Below, piece after piece: positions 27,655 to 34,615 of a DNA stretch of 64,000 bases; position 1 is the first letter of the stretch; every line of letters starts with the position of its first letter. The position numbers and the translations under genes were made by a program. Where the stretch lies: positions 2,108,001 through 2,172,000 of the forward strand of contig NZ_CP138995.1 of NCBI RefSeq assembly GCF_044596045.1. The letters are read 5' to 3'. This stretch comes from Flagellimonas sp947499585. Lineage in GTDB: Bacteria; Bacteroidota; Bacteroidia; Flavobacteriales; Flavobacteriaceae. Under the pieces are notes generated by a model. The model did not search any database. It was not told the DNA's origin and worked only from the letters and a program-made list of their open reading frames with translations.

Positions 27655-27682
27655 TTTAGCTAAGAATAAGATGTTAGCTAAA
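27655..27682 (+). promoter_or_regulatory. Inverted repeat of TTAGCTAA boxes before the GHL10-like gene
   Basis: TTTAGCTAA, a 10-nt spacer, then TTAGCTAAA: a perfect 9-bp inverted repeat made of two self-palindromic TTAGCTAA boxes 18 bp apart. It lies 36 nt before the first ATG. It could be an operator or a leader hairpin; I cannot tell which. Confidence 0.35.
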
Positions 27683-27718
27683 AAAGATTAATTAAATTCA
27701 AATCCGATAACACAAAAA

Positions 27719-28837
27719 ATGGTCAGAATGAATAAGTTTCTAATACTAATGGCGGTCGTTTTCTCTTTGGCTGCATGTACCGAGAAAAATAAAATTCCTG
27801 TATACGCTTGGATTGGAGGACCTGGTGATGCTACAGATGAACAATTGGCATCCCAATTTTCTGACCTTAAAGAAAAGGGCATAGATGGATTAATGTACAA
27901 TGGCGGGCATGATCCTGAAACATATAAAAGGGTTGGGAAATTGGTAAAAGCATCTGGGATGGAGTTTCATACATGGATTCCAACGATGGTGCAGGGCAAA
28001 ACCCCCAAGATAAAGGAAGAATGGTATGCGGTTAACGGCCTTGGAGAATCTGCTTTGGAAAAACCAGCGTATGTTCCTCACTATACATTTCTTTGCCCAA
28101 GTAAAGAAGGAGTTTATGATTTTTTATCTGACTTATATGGAAGTATTGCTGACTTAGAAGAGGTGGATGGTGTACACTTGGACTATATCCGTTTTCCTGA
28201 TGTTATACTGGCTCGTGGGTTATGGGATAAGTATGGACTGGTCATGGATAAAGAACATCCCCAATTTGATTATTGCTATTGTGATGAATGTACATCAGAT
28301 TTTAAAGCAAAATCTGGAATCGATATCAAAGAAGCTGAAGACCCTTCCCAAGTTGCAGAATGGAAACAGTTTAGATATGATCTAATTACTACAATGGTCA
28401 ACCGCTTAACTGATGTGGCGCATTCTAAGAATAAAAAAATAAACGCAGCGGTCTTTCCGGGTCCTACCATTTCAAAAAAACTGGTAAGACAAGATTGGGG
28501 CAAATGGAACTTAGATGCTGTATACCCTATGAACTATAATGACTTTTACCTTAAAGGTCCAGAATGGGTAGGCGAAATGACAAAAGAAGAAGTTGCTGCC
28601 GCAAAAAATGGAGTGCCAGTGTATAGTGGATTGTTTATTTGCCCAAACCCTGAAAAGAAAGGAAGTGAAAAAGACCCCGAAAACCATGGTCTCTTGCCTG
28701 AAGAAATTGGAGATGCAATTAGAGCATCAATGGAGAATGGCGCCAAAGGAATATGCTTGTTTACCCCGGATAGAATGACTGAAGCTCATTGGGTAGCATT
28801 TGAAGAAGCCATTTATAAAGATTATAGTATTCAGTAA
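27719..28837 (+). CDS. GHL10-type glycoside-hydrolase-like lipoprotein
   Basis: 372 aa, or 369 if translation starts at the second ATG (27728). Lipoprotein signal with FSLAAC lipobox. The remainder looks like a TIM-barrel of the glycosyl-hydrolase-like 10 family (DUF187 relatives): VYAWIGGPGDATDEQLASQF, GIDGLMYNGG, EFHTWIPTM, VDGVHLDYIRFPD (the family's core strand with Asp and Arg), a cysteine-containing loop YCYCDEC, AAVFPGPTISKK, and DAVYPMNYNDFY. Relatives are thought to cleave peptidoglycan or polysaccharide, but the substrate here is unknown. The gene is single, faces away from the TonB receptor/DUF4249 operon and ends at a strong terminator. Confidence 0.75.
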   Translation: MVRMNKFLILMAVVFSLAACTEKNKIPVYAWIGGPGDATDEQLASQFSDLKEKGIDGLMYNGGHDPETYKRVGKLVKASGMEFHTWIPTMVQGKTPKIKEEWYAVNGLGESALEKPAYVPHYTFLCPSKEGVYDFLSDLYGSIADLEEVDGVHLDYIRFPDVILARGLWDKYGLVMDKEHPQFDYCYCDECTSDFKAKSGIDIKEAEDPSQVAEWKQFRYDLITTMVNRLTDVAHSKNKKINAAVFPGPTISKKLVRQDWGKWNLDAVYPMNYNDFYLKGPEWVGEMTKEEVAAAKNGVPVYSGLFICPNPEKKGSEKDPENHGLLPEEIGDAIRASMENGAKGICLFTPDRMTEAHWVAFEEAIYKDYSIQ

Positions 28838-28864
28838 TTAATTTGTTTAGTAGCGTAGTGCAAG

Positions 28865-28897
28865 CCCGGCAACTCATTTAAGGTTGCTGGGTTTTTT
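28865..28897 (+). terminator. Rho-independent terminator of the GHL10-like gene
   Basis: Stem CCCGGCAAC (28865-28873) / GTTGCTGGG (28883-28891) with one G-T pair, followed directly by TTTTTT. It lies 27 nt after the stop codon. Confidence 0.85.
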
Positions 28898-28911
28898 GTT
28901 TATAGAGCAAA

Positions 28912-28941
28912 ACAATTCATCCCCAAAAAACTACAGTTCGG
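28912..28941 (+). promoter_or_regulatory. Predicted LytTR-type binding site, TPR-LytS promoter
   Basis: ACAATTCAT (28912-28920), 12-bp spacer, ACAGTTCGG (28933-28941). The second half-site fits the LytTR pattern [TA][AC][CA]GTTN[AG][TG] perfectly and the first in 8 of 9 positions. It is located upstream of the operon that encodes a LytS kinase and whose last gene is a LytTR regulator, so autoregulation is likely. Confidence 0.7.
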
Positions 28942-28974
28942 TAATTCTTTCTGTTTAAACACTTTTGCTAAGTG

Positions 28975-28982
28975 CAATTTTG
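28975..28982 (+). promoter_or_regulatory. Predicted -7 element of the TPR-LytS operon
   Basis: CAATTTTG, one mismatch to TAnnTTTG. It starts 34 nt after the LytTR-type repeats, as in the two sister promoters, and lies 29 nt before the ATG at 29012. Confidence 0.55.
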
Positions 28983-29011
28983 TTGAAACAATAATCAAAA
29001 AACGAACAGTT

Positions 29012-29635
29012 ATGCAAACACTGGCAAAAATTTTAGTCTTATTATTTATTGGCGTTATTAGCGCACAGGATCAATATTCCAAAGGAATGGAAAAGGCCTT
29101 TGAACTCTGGCAAGATCAGAAACCTATAGAGGCCTCTAACCTGTTTGAGCGTATAGCAATGGCAGAACAAGACAATTGGTTGCCCCATTATTATGTGGCA
29201 CAGATAAATACAATTAGCTCTTTTGGGGAAAAGGATTTTGAAAAATTGTCGAAACAACTGGAAAAGGCCAAAGAATTTTTAGATTTGGCTAAGGCCATAT
29301 CACCAGAGAATCCAGAGATATTAGTGCAAGAAGCAATGATAAATACAGCTTGGATTGCATATGATGGTGCAACTTACGGAATGACCTTATCAGGGAAGAA
29401 TGTGCAGCTCTACCAGCAAGCCTTTGCCATTGCCCCAGAAAACCCTCGTGTAGTATTTTCCAAAGCAGAATGGGATATGGGAAGTGCAAGATACTTTGGG
29501 CAAGACACTGCGCCCTACTGCAAAGATGTGGAAAGAGCTTTGGAACTTTTTGCTACCTTTAAGTCCGAAACACCATTCTATCCTGGATGGGGAAAAGACA
29601 GAGCTGAACAGGTCTTGGAGCAATGTAAATCATAG
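29012..29635 (+). CDS. Secreted TPR-type protein, first gene of the LytS/2TM/LytTR locus
   Basis: 207 aa. A short signal peptide (MQTLAKILVLLFIGVISAQ) is followed by helical TPR-like repeats (MEKAFELWQDQKPIEASNLFERIAMAEQDNWLPHYYVAQ; LDLAKAISPENPEILVQEAMINTAW; QQAFAIAPENPRVVFSKAEWDMG). It is probably periplasmic. The gene ends 3 nt before the LytS gene, so the two must be co-transcribed, and I infer that it senses or presents something to the kinase. It shares the pre-ATG decamer AACGAACAGT with the TonB receptor at 10247. The specific ligand is unknown. Confidence 0.8.
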   Translation: MQTLAKILVLLFIGVISAQDQYSKGMEKAFELWQDQKPIEASNLFERIAMAEQDNWLPHYYVAQINTISSFGEKDFEKLSKQLEKAKEFLDLAKAISPENPEILVQEAMINTAWIAYDGATYGMTLSGKNVQLYQQAFAIAPENPRVVFSKAEWDMGSARYFGQDTAPYCKDVERALELFATFKSETPFYPGWGKDRAEQVLEQCKS

Positions 29636-29638
29636 AAT

Positions 29639-30967
29639 ATGAAAAGCTTTTTGAAAGTTTTAGGACTTTCTTTAATAATCACAGTTTTTATTGCCATTCT
29701 TAGCATTTTTGTTTTTGGGAATGGTGATTTTTCTTTAGAATATATCACACAACAAGTAGTGATAAGTTTTGTTTTCTCATTTGGTTTGACAGCTGTGAAT
29801 TCTTATTTCCATGATTTTTTAAACCGTCGTTATAAATGGGAGGATAGCCCCCGAAAACGTTTATGGATAGGCGCTATTGGAGCTCTTGTACTCACACTTG
29901 TCGTTTTTGGGTTTTTACGTTTTTGTATTTATTATTATTTCACAGGGAATACCATTTTGGTATTTATCGAGAATGAGAAAGAGCAATGGGATTCTTATAT
30001 CGTTGCTTTAATAATTACATTAATTGCCTCATTGTTTACTCATGCCTTCTATTTTTATCGTGCATTACAAAAGAAAGAGGTCAAAAAACAAAAAATCATT
30101 GCTGGTACTGCTTCAGCTCGTTTTGATGCACTTAAGAATCAATTAGATCCACATTTTCTCTTTAATAGTTTGAATGTATTAACCAGTCTAATAGAAGAGG
30201 ATCCAAACCAAGCACAGAAATTCACCACTTCATTATCCAAGGTCTATCGATATGTCTTGGAACAGAAAAACAAAGATCTAGTAACTGTTGATGAGGAACT
30301 CAATTTTGCCAGAACCTATGTGAGGTTACTTAAAATGCGTTTTGAGGACAGCATCGTTTTTGACATCCCTGACAAATCAAGTATGCCGGAAGCAAGAATA
30401 GTTCCCTTGTCCTTGCAATTGTTGCTTGAAAACGCTGTAAAGCATAACGTGGTCACTGCTTCCAAGCCTCTTCATATTAAAGTGAGTGAGGAAGAGGGAA
30501 TGCTTGTGGTAAGTAATAATCTTCAAGAAAAGCAAGTAGTCAAAAAAAGCAGTGGTGTAGGGCTTCAAAATATAAAACAACGCTATGAGATTTTAACGGA
30601 TAGGCAGGTGAACATTGCTAAAACAGCTTCTAGTTTTAGTGTAGCGATACCTATGCTAACCACGCAACTATCTGTAATGCAAACGCAACAAACACATATT
30701 GCTGAGAAACGATACTTGAAAGCCAAGGAACGTATGAAGGCAATAAAAGATTTCTACACCAATTTAATTACGTATTGCATTGTAATTCCCTTTCTGTGGT
30801 GGTTAAATTTAAGGACCACGGACTTTCTATGGGCTTTGTTCCCGACCATAGGTTGGGGATTTGGGGTTATAGCGCACGGTATGGAAGCGCATGGTTACAA
30901 TCCACTCTGGGGCAAACGTTGGGAAGAACGAAAAATTCAAGAGTTGATGGACAAAGATGATTTTTAA
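29639..30967 (+). CDS. LytS-type sensor histidine kinase with C-terminal 2TM domain
   Basis: 442 aa. Four N-terminal membrane helices (about 5-27, 38-58, 74-100, 118-141), then a His_kinase domain of the LytS/YehU type with QLDPHFLFNSLN (phospho-His about 172) and a HATPase with LLLENAVKHN and SSGVGLQNIKQR. After about residue 350 comes an extra module, EKRYLKAKERMKAIKDFYTNL...GWGFGVIAHG...WGKRWEERKIQEL. This is a complete 2TM domain, the same fold as the four small proteins encoded next. The kinase therefore carries six predicted membrane helices with the catalytic core between two membrane blocks. Its cognate regulator is almost certainly the LytTR protein at 32410. The fused 2TM domain suggests that it oligomerises or heteromerises with the stand-alone copies. 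Confidence 0.92.
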   Translation: MKSFLKVLGLSLIITVFIAILSIFVFGNGDFSLEYITQQVVISFVFSFGLTAVNSYFHDFLNRRYKWEDSPRKRLWIGAIGALVLTLVVFGFLRFCIYYYFTGNTILVFIENEKEQWDSYIVALIITLIASLFTHAFYFYRALQKKEVKKQKIIAGTASARFDALKNQLDPHFLFNSLNVLTSLIEEDPNQAQKFTTSLSKVYRYVLEQKNKDLVTVDEELNFARTYVRLLKMRFEDSIVFDIPDKSSMPEARIVPLSLQLLLENAVKHNVVTASKPLHIKVSEEEGMLVVSNNLQEKQVVKKSSGVGLQNIKQRYEILTDRQVNIAKTASSFSVAIPMLTTQLSVMQTQQTHIAEKRYLKAKERMKAIKDFYTNLITYCIVIPFLWWLNLRTTDFLWALFPTIGWGFGVIAHGMEAHGYNPLWGKRWEERKIQELMDKDDF

Positions 30968-31012
30968 TTCTCTTTATAAAGCTCAGTTTCTTTCCATTTT
31001 TATTCCGATTCC

Positions 31013-31042
31013 ACAACTCATCCATCAAAAATAACAGTTCAC
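31013..31042 (+). promoter_or_regulatory. Predicted LytTR-type binding site, 2TM gene promoter
   Basis: ACAACTCAT (31013-31021), 12-bp spacer, ACAGTTCAC (31034-31042). The repeats match the LytTR half-site pattern in 7 and 8 of 9 positions. It sits in the 158-nt gap between the kinase gene and the first free 2TM gene, giving the 2TM-LytTR genes an internal promoter of their own. Confidence 0.65.
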
Positions 31043-31075
31043 GAATCTACTTTTCTGAGAGTCTTCCTATATCAC

Positions 31076-31083
31076 GAAGTTTG
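31076..31083 (+). promoter_or_regulatory. Predicted -7 element of the 2TM genes
   Basis: GAAGTTTG, one mismatch to TAnnTTTG. It starts 34 nt after the repeats, exactly as at 10217 and 28975. Confidence 0.5.
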
Positions 31084-31125
31084 ATGTGTAATTAAAAAAT
31101 GAATAATCAATCAAAAACATACATT

Positions 31126-31404
31126 ATGGAAAACTTAAATGAATACAAGTTTAAAAGAGCAAAAGAAAGAATTAAGAAATTGAAATCCTTTTATTCCAAC
31201 TTATTGATTTACTGTATTGTAATTCCAATTTTAGCGTATCTCAATTATAGCACAACAAGTTTTCCATGGGTCATTTTTCCAGCTGTAGGTTGGGGAATAG
31301 GATTAATTAGCCATTGGATGTGTACCTACGGATATAATCCGATATTAGGTAAAAACTGGGAAGAACGTAAAATAAGAGAATTTATGAATCGGGAAGAATT
31401 CTAA
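31126..31404 (+). CDS. Free-standing 2TM domain protein 1
   Basis: 92 aa from the Met at 31126, chosen because the paralogs also start MEN-. The ATG at 31099 would add nine residues. Layout: charged N-helix FKRAKERIKKLKSFYSNL, membrane helix LIYCIVIPILAYLNY, second helix WVIFPAVGWGIGLISHWM, then NPILGKNWEERKIREFM. It is closest to the 2TM module at the end of the LytS kinase (same FYxNLLIYCIVIP and FPxxGWG blocks), so it probably derives from a copy of that module. The gap to the next paralog is 42 nt. Function is unknown; I infer a partner or modulator of the kinase. Confidence 0.85.
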   Translation: MENLNEYKFKRAKERIKKLKSFYSNLLIYCIVIPILAYLNYSTTSFPWVIFPAVGWGIGLISHWMCTYGYNPILGKNWEERKIREFMNREEF

Positions 31405-31446
31405 TGAATCAGTATATTTAAATGTAGATTTAGTAAAACAACCAAC

Positions 31447-31749
31447 ATGGAAAACTTAAATAAAGAAAATAGATATATAAAGGCGAAAGAGCGAGTAGAC
31501 GTGCTTAAAAAATTCTACGCCAATCTTTGGACATATATTATGGTGATTTCGGCCTTGGCCCTAATCAACTACTTAACAAATGGATTTAGGTATATGTGGT
31601 TCTTATGGGCTGCTTTTGGATGGGGAATTGGAGTTCTTTTCCATGCCATCGGTACTTTTAACTTAAACCCATTTTTTGGCAAGGGTTGGGAAGAAAAGAA
31701 GATTAAGCAGTTTATGCAAGAGGAAGAGGGTACAAAAAAATGGAAATAG
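31447..31749 (+). CDS. Free-standing 2TM domain protein 2
   Basis: 100 aa. It has the same plan: RYIKAKERVDVLKKFYANL, a helix LWTYIMVISALALINYL, a helix MWFLWAAFGWGIGVLFHAIG, then NPFFGKGWEEKKIKQFMQEEE. Conserved positions across the set are the KAKxRV...LKxFYxxL amphipathic helix, GWGIG at the start of the second half, a histidine three residues later (WGIGVLFH), and the terminal WEExKI. It ends 2 nt before paralog 3. It is an inner-membrane protein with both termini probably cytoplasmic. Confidence 0.85.
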   Translation: MENLNKENRYIKAKERVDVLKKFYANLWTYIMVISALALINYLTNGFRYMWFLWAAFGWGIGVLFHAIGTFNLNPFFGKGWEEKKIKQFMQEEEGTKKWK

Positions 31750-31751
31750 TC

Positions 31752-32057
31752 ATGGAAAATTTTGAAAAAGACAAGCTAAAACGAGCCAAAAAACAAGTTG
31801 AGGAACTAAAAGGCTTTTATATTCACTTGGTTATTTACGTTGCGGTAAATGCATTTATTCTTGTAAATATATATTTACGCTCAGACAATTTTTGGGAATG
31901 GGGCCATTTTGTTACGCTATTTGCATGGGGAATTGGTATTTTCTTTCACGCTTCAAAGGTTTTCGATTTCAATCCACTTTTTGGAAAGAAATGGGAAGAG
32001 AAGCAGATTCAAAAATATATAGAGGAAGACAAAAAAGAAATGGATAAATATAAATAA
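31752..32057 (+). CDS. Free-standing 2TM domain protein 3
   Basis: 101 aa from the Met at 31752. The ATG at 31740 overlaps the previous gene's end and is less likely. Motifs: LKRAKKQVEELKGFYIHL, membrane helix VIYVAVNAFILVNIYL, WEWGHFVTLFAWGIGIFFHASKVF, NPLFGKKWEEKQIQKYIEEDKKE. It shares KKWEExQIQKYIE with paralog 4, so 3 and 4 look like the more recent pair. It is separated by 1 nt from paralog 4, which implies translational coupling. Confidence 0.85.
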   Translation: MENFEKDKLKRAKKQVEELKGFYIHLVIYVAVNAFILVNIYLRSDNFWEWGHFVTLFAWGIGIFFHASKVFDFNPLFGKKWEEKQIQKYIEEDKKEMDKYK

Positions 32058-32058
32058 G

Positions 32059-32391
32059 ATGGAAAAAATGGAGACGAGTATGGAGAGTGCCAAAAAAAGA
32101 GTGGCCAAGCTTAAAAAGTTTTATTCCCATTTATCTATATACATAATAGTCAACCTTATTCTGTTGGGCATTAAAGCTTACTTTCTAGGGTACTTTGAAA
32201 GTAATGATATACAAAATACAGATTTAACACAATGGATAAACTGGAATATAATATCCACCCCCATAATCTGGGGAATATTCCTGGCCATACATGCTACAAA
32301 AGTGTTCAGCCATCCTTTAGTTAAAAAATGGGAAGAAAGACAGATTCAAAAATATATAGAAGGGGAAGAGAGCGATATCCCTAAATTCTAA
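32059..32391 (+). CDS. Free-standing 2TM domain protein 4
   Basis: 110 aa. It has the charged helix AKKRVAKLKKFYSHL, a membrane helix SIYIIVNLILLGIKAYFL, a longer polar loop between the helices (ESNDIQNTDLTQW), a second helix WNIISTPIIWGIFLAIHATKVF, and VKKWEERQIQKYIEGEE. The GWGIG motif is changed to IWGIF, making this the most divergent copy. It lies 18 nt before the LytTR regulator gene, with no promoter between them. Confidence 0.83.
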   Translation: MEKMETSMESAKKRVAKLKKFYSHLSIYIIVNLILLGIKAYFLGYFESNDIQNTDLTQWINWNIISTPIIWGIFLAIHATKVFSHPLVKKWEERQIQKYIEGEESDIPKF

Positions 32392-32409
32392 ACTCTTTAA
32401 ACTTAAAAA

Positions 32410-33165
32410 ATGAACGTAATCATTATTGAAGATGAAAAACCAGCAGCTAGAAGATTAAATCGTTTACTCGCAGAATTGAATGTAGATGTTTCCACGATGC
32501 TTCATTCTGTTGAAGAATCAATTGAGTGGTTTCAAAATAACCCACATCCAGATTTGATTTTTTTGGACATTCAATTATCTGATGGTCTTTCCTTTGAAAT
32601 ATTTGACTTTATTGAAGTGAAAAGTGCTATTATTTTCACCACGGCTTTTGATGAATATGCGCTTCAAGCATTCAAGTTAAATAGCATTGATTATTTACTA
32701 AAACCTATAGACGATGAAGACCTTGAAAGTGCGGTAAAAAAGTATCGAGATTTTAAGCCAGAAAGTCAAAGGATTTCTGTTGATTTTAATGATATAAAAA
32801 AGTTGTTGGTCAACCCTCTGGAACGTGAGTACAAAAAACGATTTACGGTCAAGGTAGGGCAGCATCTAAAAATTATAAATGCAGATGAGGTAGAATGTTT
32901 TTACAGTGAGAACAAAGGCACATATGCAGCAACATCTGACGGTAGAAATTATTTATTAGATACTACATTGGAGCAGTTGGAAGGGGAGTTGTCACCAACG
33001 GTTTTCTTTAGGGTGAGTAGAAAATTTTATGTGAACATAAATCATATAAAAGATATCATTTCTTATACAAATTCGAGACTGCAAATCAAGCTAAATCACT
33101 TTAATGAGCAAGAGATTATTGTGAGTAGGGAGCGAGTAAGGGACTTTAAGTTATGGTTGGAATAA
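32410..33165 (+). CDS. LytTR family response regulator
   Basis: 251 aa. An N-terminal receiver (IIIEDEKPAARR acidic pocket, phospho-Asp about 53 in LIFLDIQLSDG, FTTAFDEYA, YLLKP lysine about 98) is joined to a C-terminal LytTR DNA-binding domain (about 140-250: KKRFTVKVGQHLKIINADEVECFYSENKGTY, TLEQLEGELSPTVFFRVSRKFYVNINHI, SRERVRDFKLWLE). It is the obvious partner of the LytS-2TM kinase upstream. LytTR domains bind pairs of 9-bp direct repeats spaced 12-13 bp; exactly such pairs are present before the operon, before the 2TM genes and before the TonB receptor at 10247. It is the last gene of the cluster and converges with the LETM1-like gene. Confidence 0.95.
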   Translation: MNVIIIEDEKPAARRLNRLLAELNVDVSTMLHSVEESIEWFQNNPHPDLIFLDIQLSDGLSFEIFDFIEVKSAIIFTTAFDEYALQAFKLNSIDYLLKPIDDEDLESAVKKYRDFKPESQRISVDFNDIKKLLVNPLEREYKKRFTVKVGQHLKIINADEVECFYSENKGTYAATSDGRNYLLDTTLEQLEGELSPTVFFRVSRKFYVNINHIKDIISYTNSRLQIKLNHFNEQEIIVSRERVRDFKLWLE

Positions 33166-33235
33166 TGATTTTTAAAAAATTGATTATCAATATAATGAAG
33201 TATTAAATAAACAATCATCAATTTTTCTTATAGCA

Positions 33236-33254
33236 GCTTTTTTAGTTAAAAAGC
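33236..33254. terminator. AT-rich hairpin between convergent genes
   Basis: GCTTTTT-TAGTT-AAAAAGC between the LytTR gene and the converging LETM1-like gene, just after the stop of the latter. The stem is mostly A-T with no long T tail, so it is a weak candidate terminator. Confidence 0.35.
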
Positions 33255-33255
33255 A

Positions 33256-34446
33256 TTAGTTTTCATCAATACGGTTGTCATCAAAAGCAGAAGGTAGTAA
33301 TTTAGGAATTAACTTGATGAAAATAGGTAATAAAACGGCGCCTCCAGGTAACATGAAAATGGCCAATGAGGGAATGGTTTTGAAAATGTCCAGTAGCTGG
33401 TTTTGAACTTTTTTCTTTTCTTCTTTGTTTAATTCCTTTACTGCGGATTTGGATAATAGGGTTACTAGTTCTTTACTTTCAGTGAGCTCTTTTTTTAATC
33501 TTTTACTATTTCTTAAAATTAATTTGCTCACATTTTTGGACATTCCATCATAGAATTGAACAGCCAAATTTTTATCCTTTAAGTAGCTAATTTTATAGCT
33601 ATTTTTTTTAAAGAATTCTTTAACAAAATCCAATGAAAATTTTACTTCTTTTTCAGACTTTTCCAAGTCAATTCCAAGACCCAAAATATAATCGGATTCT
33701 GTATAGTCCAAAGACTTATCTTCCCATATGGTTAAGCAGGCCATATCCAAAAAATAATCCTTTTCACACGCAGTGAAATTTTGCTTCAATAAATCTCTAT
33801 AGGTGCCATCTATTTTTGCTTCATCCAAGTTTATGTATGTTAAGGAGGAAGCTAAAAGTTGGATAAGTTTAGCATCCGCTTTATTCTTTTCTTTGGAATT
33901 TAGCGCATGGTACGCAATGTTAATAGTCACATATTCCAATAACTGCGCATGCTCCATTATAGAGGTATACCCCTGAAGATAAACCCTGAAAATCAATATA
34001 TCTACATATAGCAATGAGTTGGTAAGGCTATTGCCAAAAGCTCTGTTAAATGCATTCCCTTCTAAATAGATTCTAGTGTCTATGAGCTTTTCTAACTGGG
34101 ATTCGGTTTGCTTTCCGGTCAATATCTTGTTCAGAAAAGATATTTTACTCACTTCCAAAGATTGATAGTACTGAAAAACAGTGTTTACAAAGAGTTCAAA
34201 GTCGGCTTTCCCTTTTTCAAATCTAAAGGTAAAATAAAGAGCAGTGAGCAAATTGATCTTAGCAATTTCATCTTCGGTCAATGTATGTTCTACATCAATA
34301 AATGAAGGAATATCTAAATGTATGCCATAGACAAATCCATTCCTTTTCAATTCTTGGTACAAACTTTCAAAATCAGGAAAACATGCTGCTTCTTTTTGGA
34401 CCAGATGCCCAAACTTGTTAATCCAACCAGAAGAAGAGGGGTTCAT
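33256..34446 (-). CDS. LETM1-related protein
   Basis: 396 aa, without a signal peptide. The C-terminal 60 residues resemble the LETM1 core: KNQLLDIFKTIPSLAIFMLPGGAVLLPIFIKLIPKLLPSAF, where mitochondrial LETM1 has a proline-rich hydrophobic segment ending in LLPSTF. The N-terminal 320 residues are helical (FGHLVQKEAACFPDFESLYQELKRNGF, LNSKEKNKADAKLIQLLASSLTYINLDEAKIDGTYRDLL) and specific to Bacteroidota. This family has been named LETM1-related biofilm-associated protein. Eukaryotic LETM1 acts in mitochondrial cation exchange, but whether the bacterial protein does anything similar is unproven. It is a single gene, divergent from the DUF4331 genes. Confidence 0.7.
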   Translation of the reverse strand: MNPSSSGWINKFGHLVQKEAACFPDFESLYQELKRNGFVYGIHLDIPSFIDVEHTLTEDEIAKINLLTALYFTFRFEKGKADFELFVNTVFQYYQSLEVSKISFLNKILTGKQTESQLEKLIDTRIYLEGNAFNRAFGNSLTNSLLYVDILIFRVYLQGYTSIMEHAQLLEYVTINIAYHALNSKEKNKADAKLIQLLASSLTYINLDEAKIDGTYRDLLKQNFTACEKDYFLDMACLTIWEDKSLDYTESDYILGLGIDLEKSEKEVKFSLDFVKEFFKKNSYKISYLKDKNLAVQFYDGMSKNVSKLILRNSKRLKKELTESKELVTLLSKSAVKELNKEEKKKVQNQLLDIFKTIPSLAIFMLPGGAVLLPIFIKLIPKLLPSAFDDNRIDEN

Positions 34447-34571
34447 TAGGTTATCGTTTGTGATTCAAAATAACGCAAATTAAAAGACTTATTACCAAGA
34501 ACTGTCAACCTTTTACCTTAAAAAAGATTAAGATTTTTTTAACATATAAAAACCAAACCCTCTTTTCAAAG

Positions 34572-34588
34572 GTTCCGTAGGTAGGAAC
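34572..34588 (+). promoter_or_regulatory. Short inverted repeat before the DUF4331 genes
   Basis: GTTCC-GTAGGTA-GGAAC, 27 nt before the start of the first DUF4331 gene. The 5-bp arms with a 7-nt spacer could be an operator half-site pair, but the match is short. Confidence 0.25.
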
Positions 34589-34615
34589 GTAATAAACATA
34601 AAAAGTAAATTAAAA

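Noticed and set aside
27449..27719. A conventional TTG/TAnnTTTG promoter for the divergent TonB receptor and GHL10 genes
   Set aside because: Only near matches with wrong internal spacing (such as TATGATTTG on the minus strand) were found, so no promoter was called.
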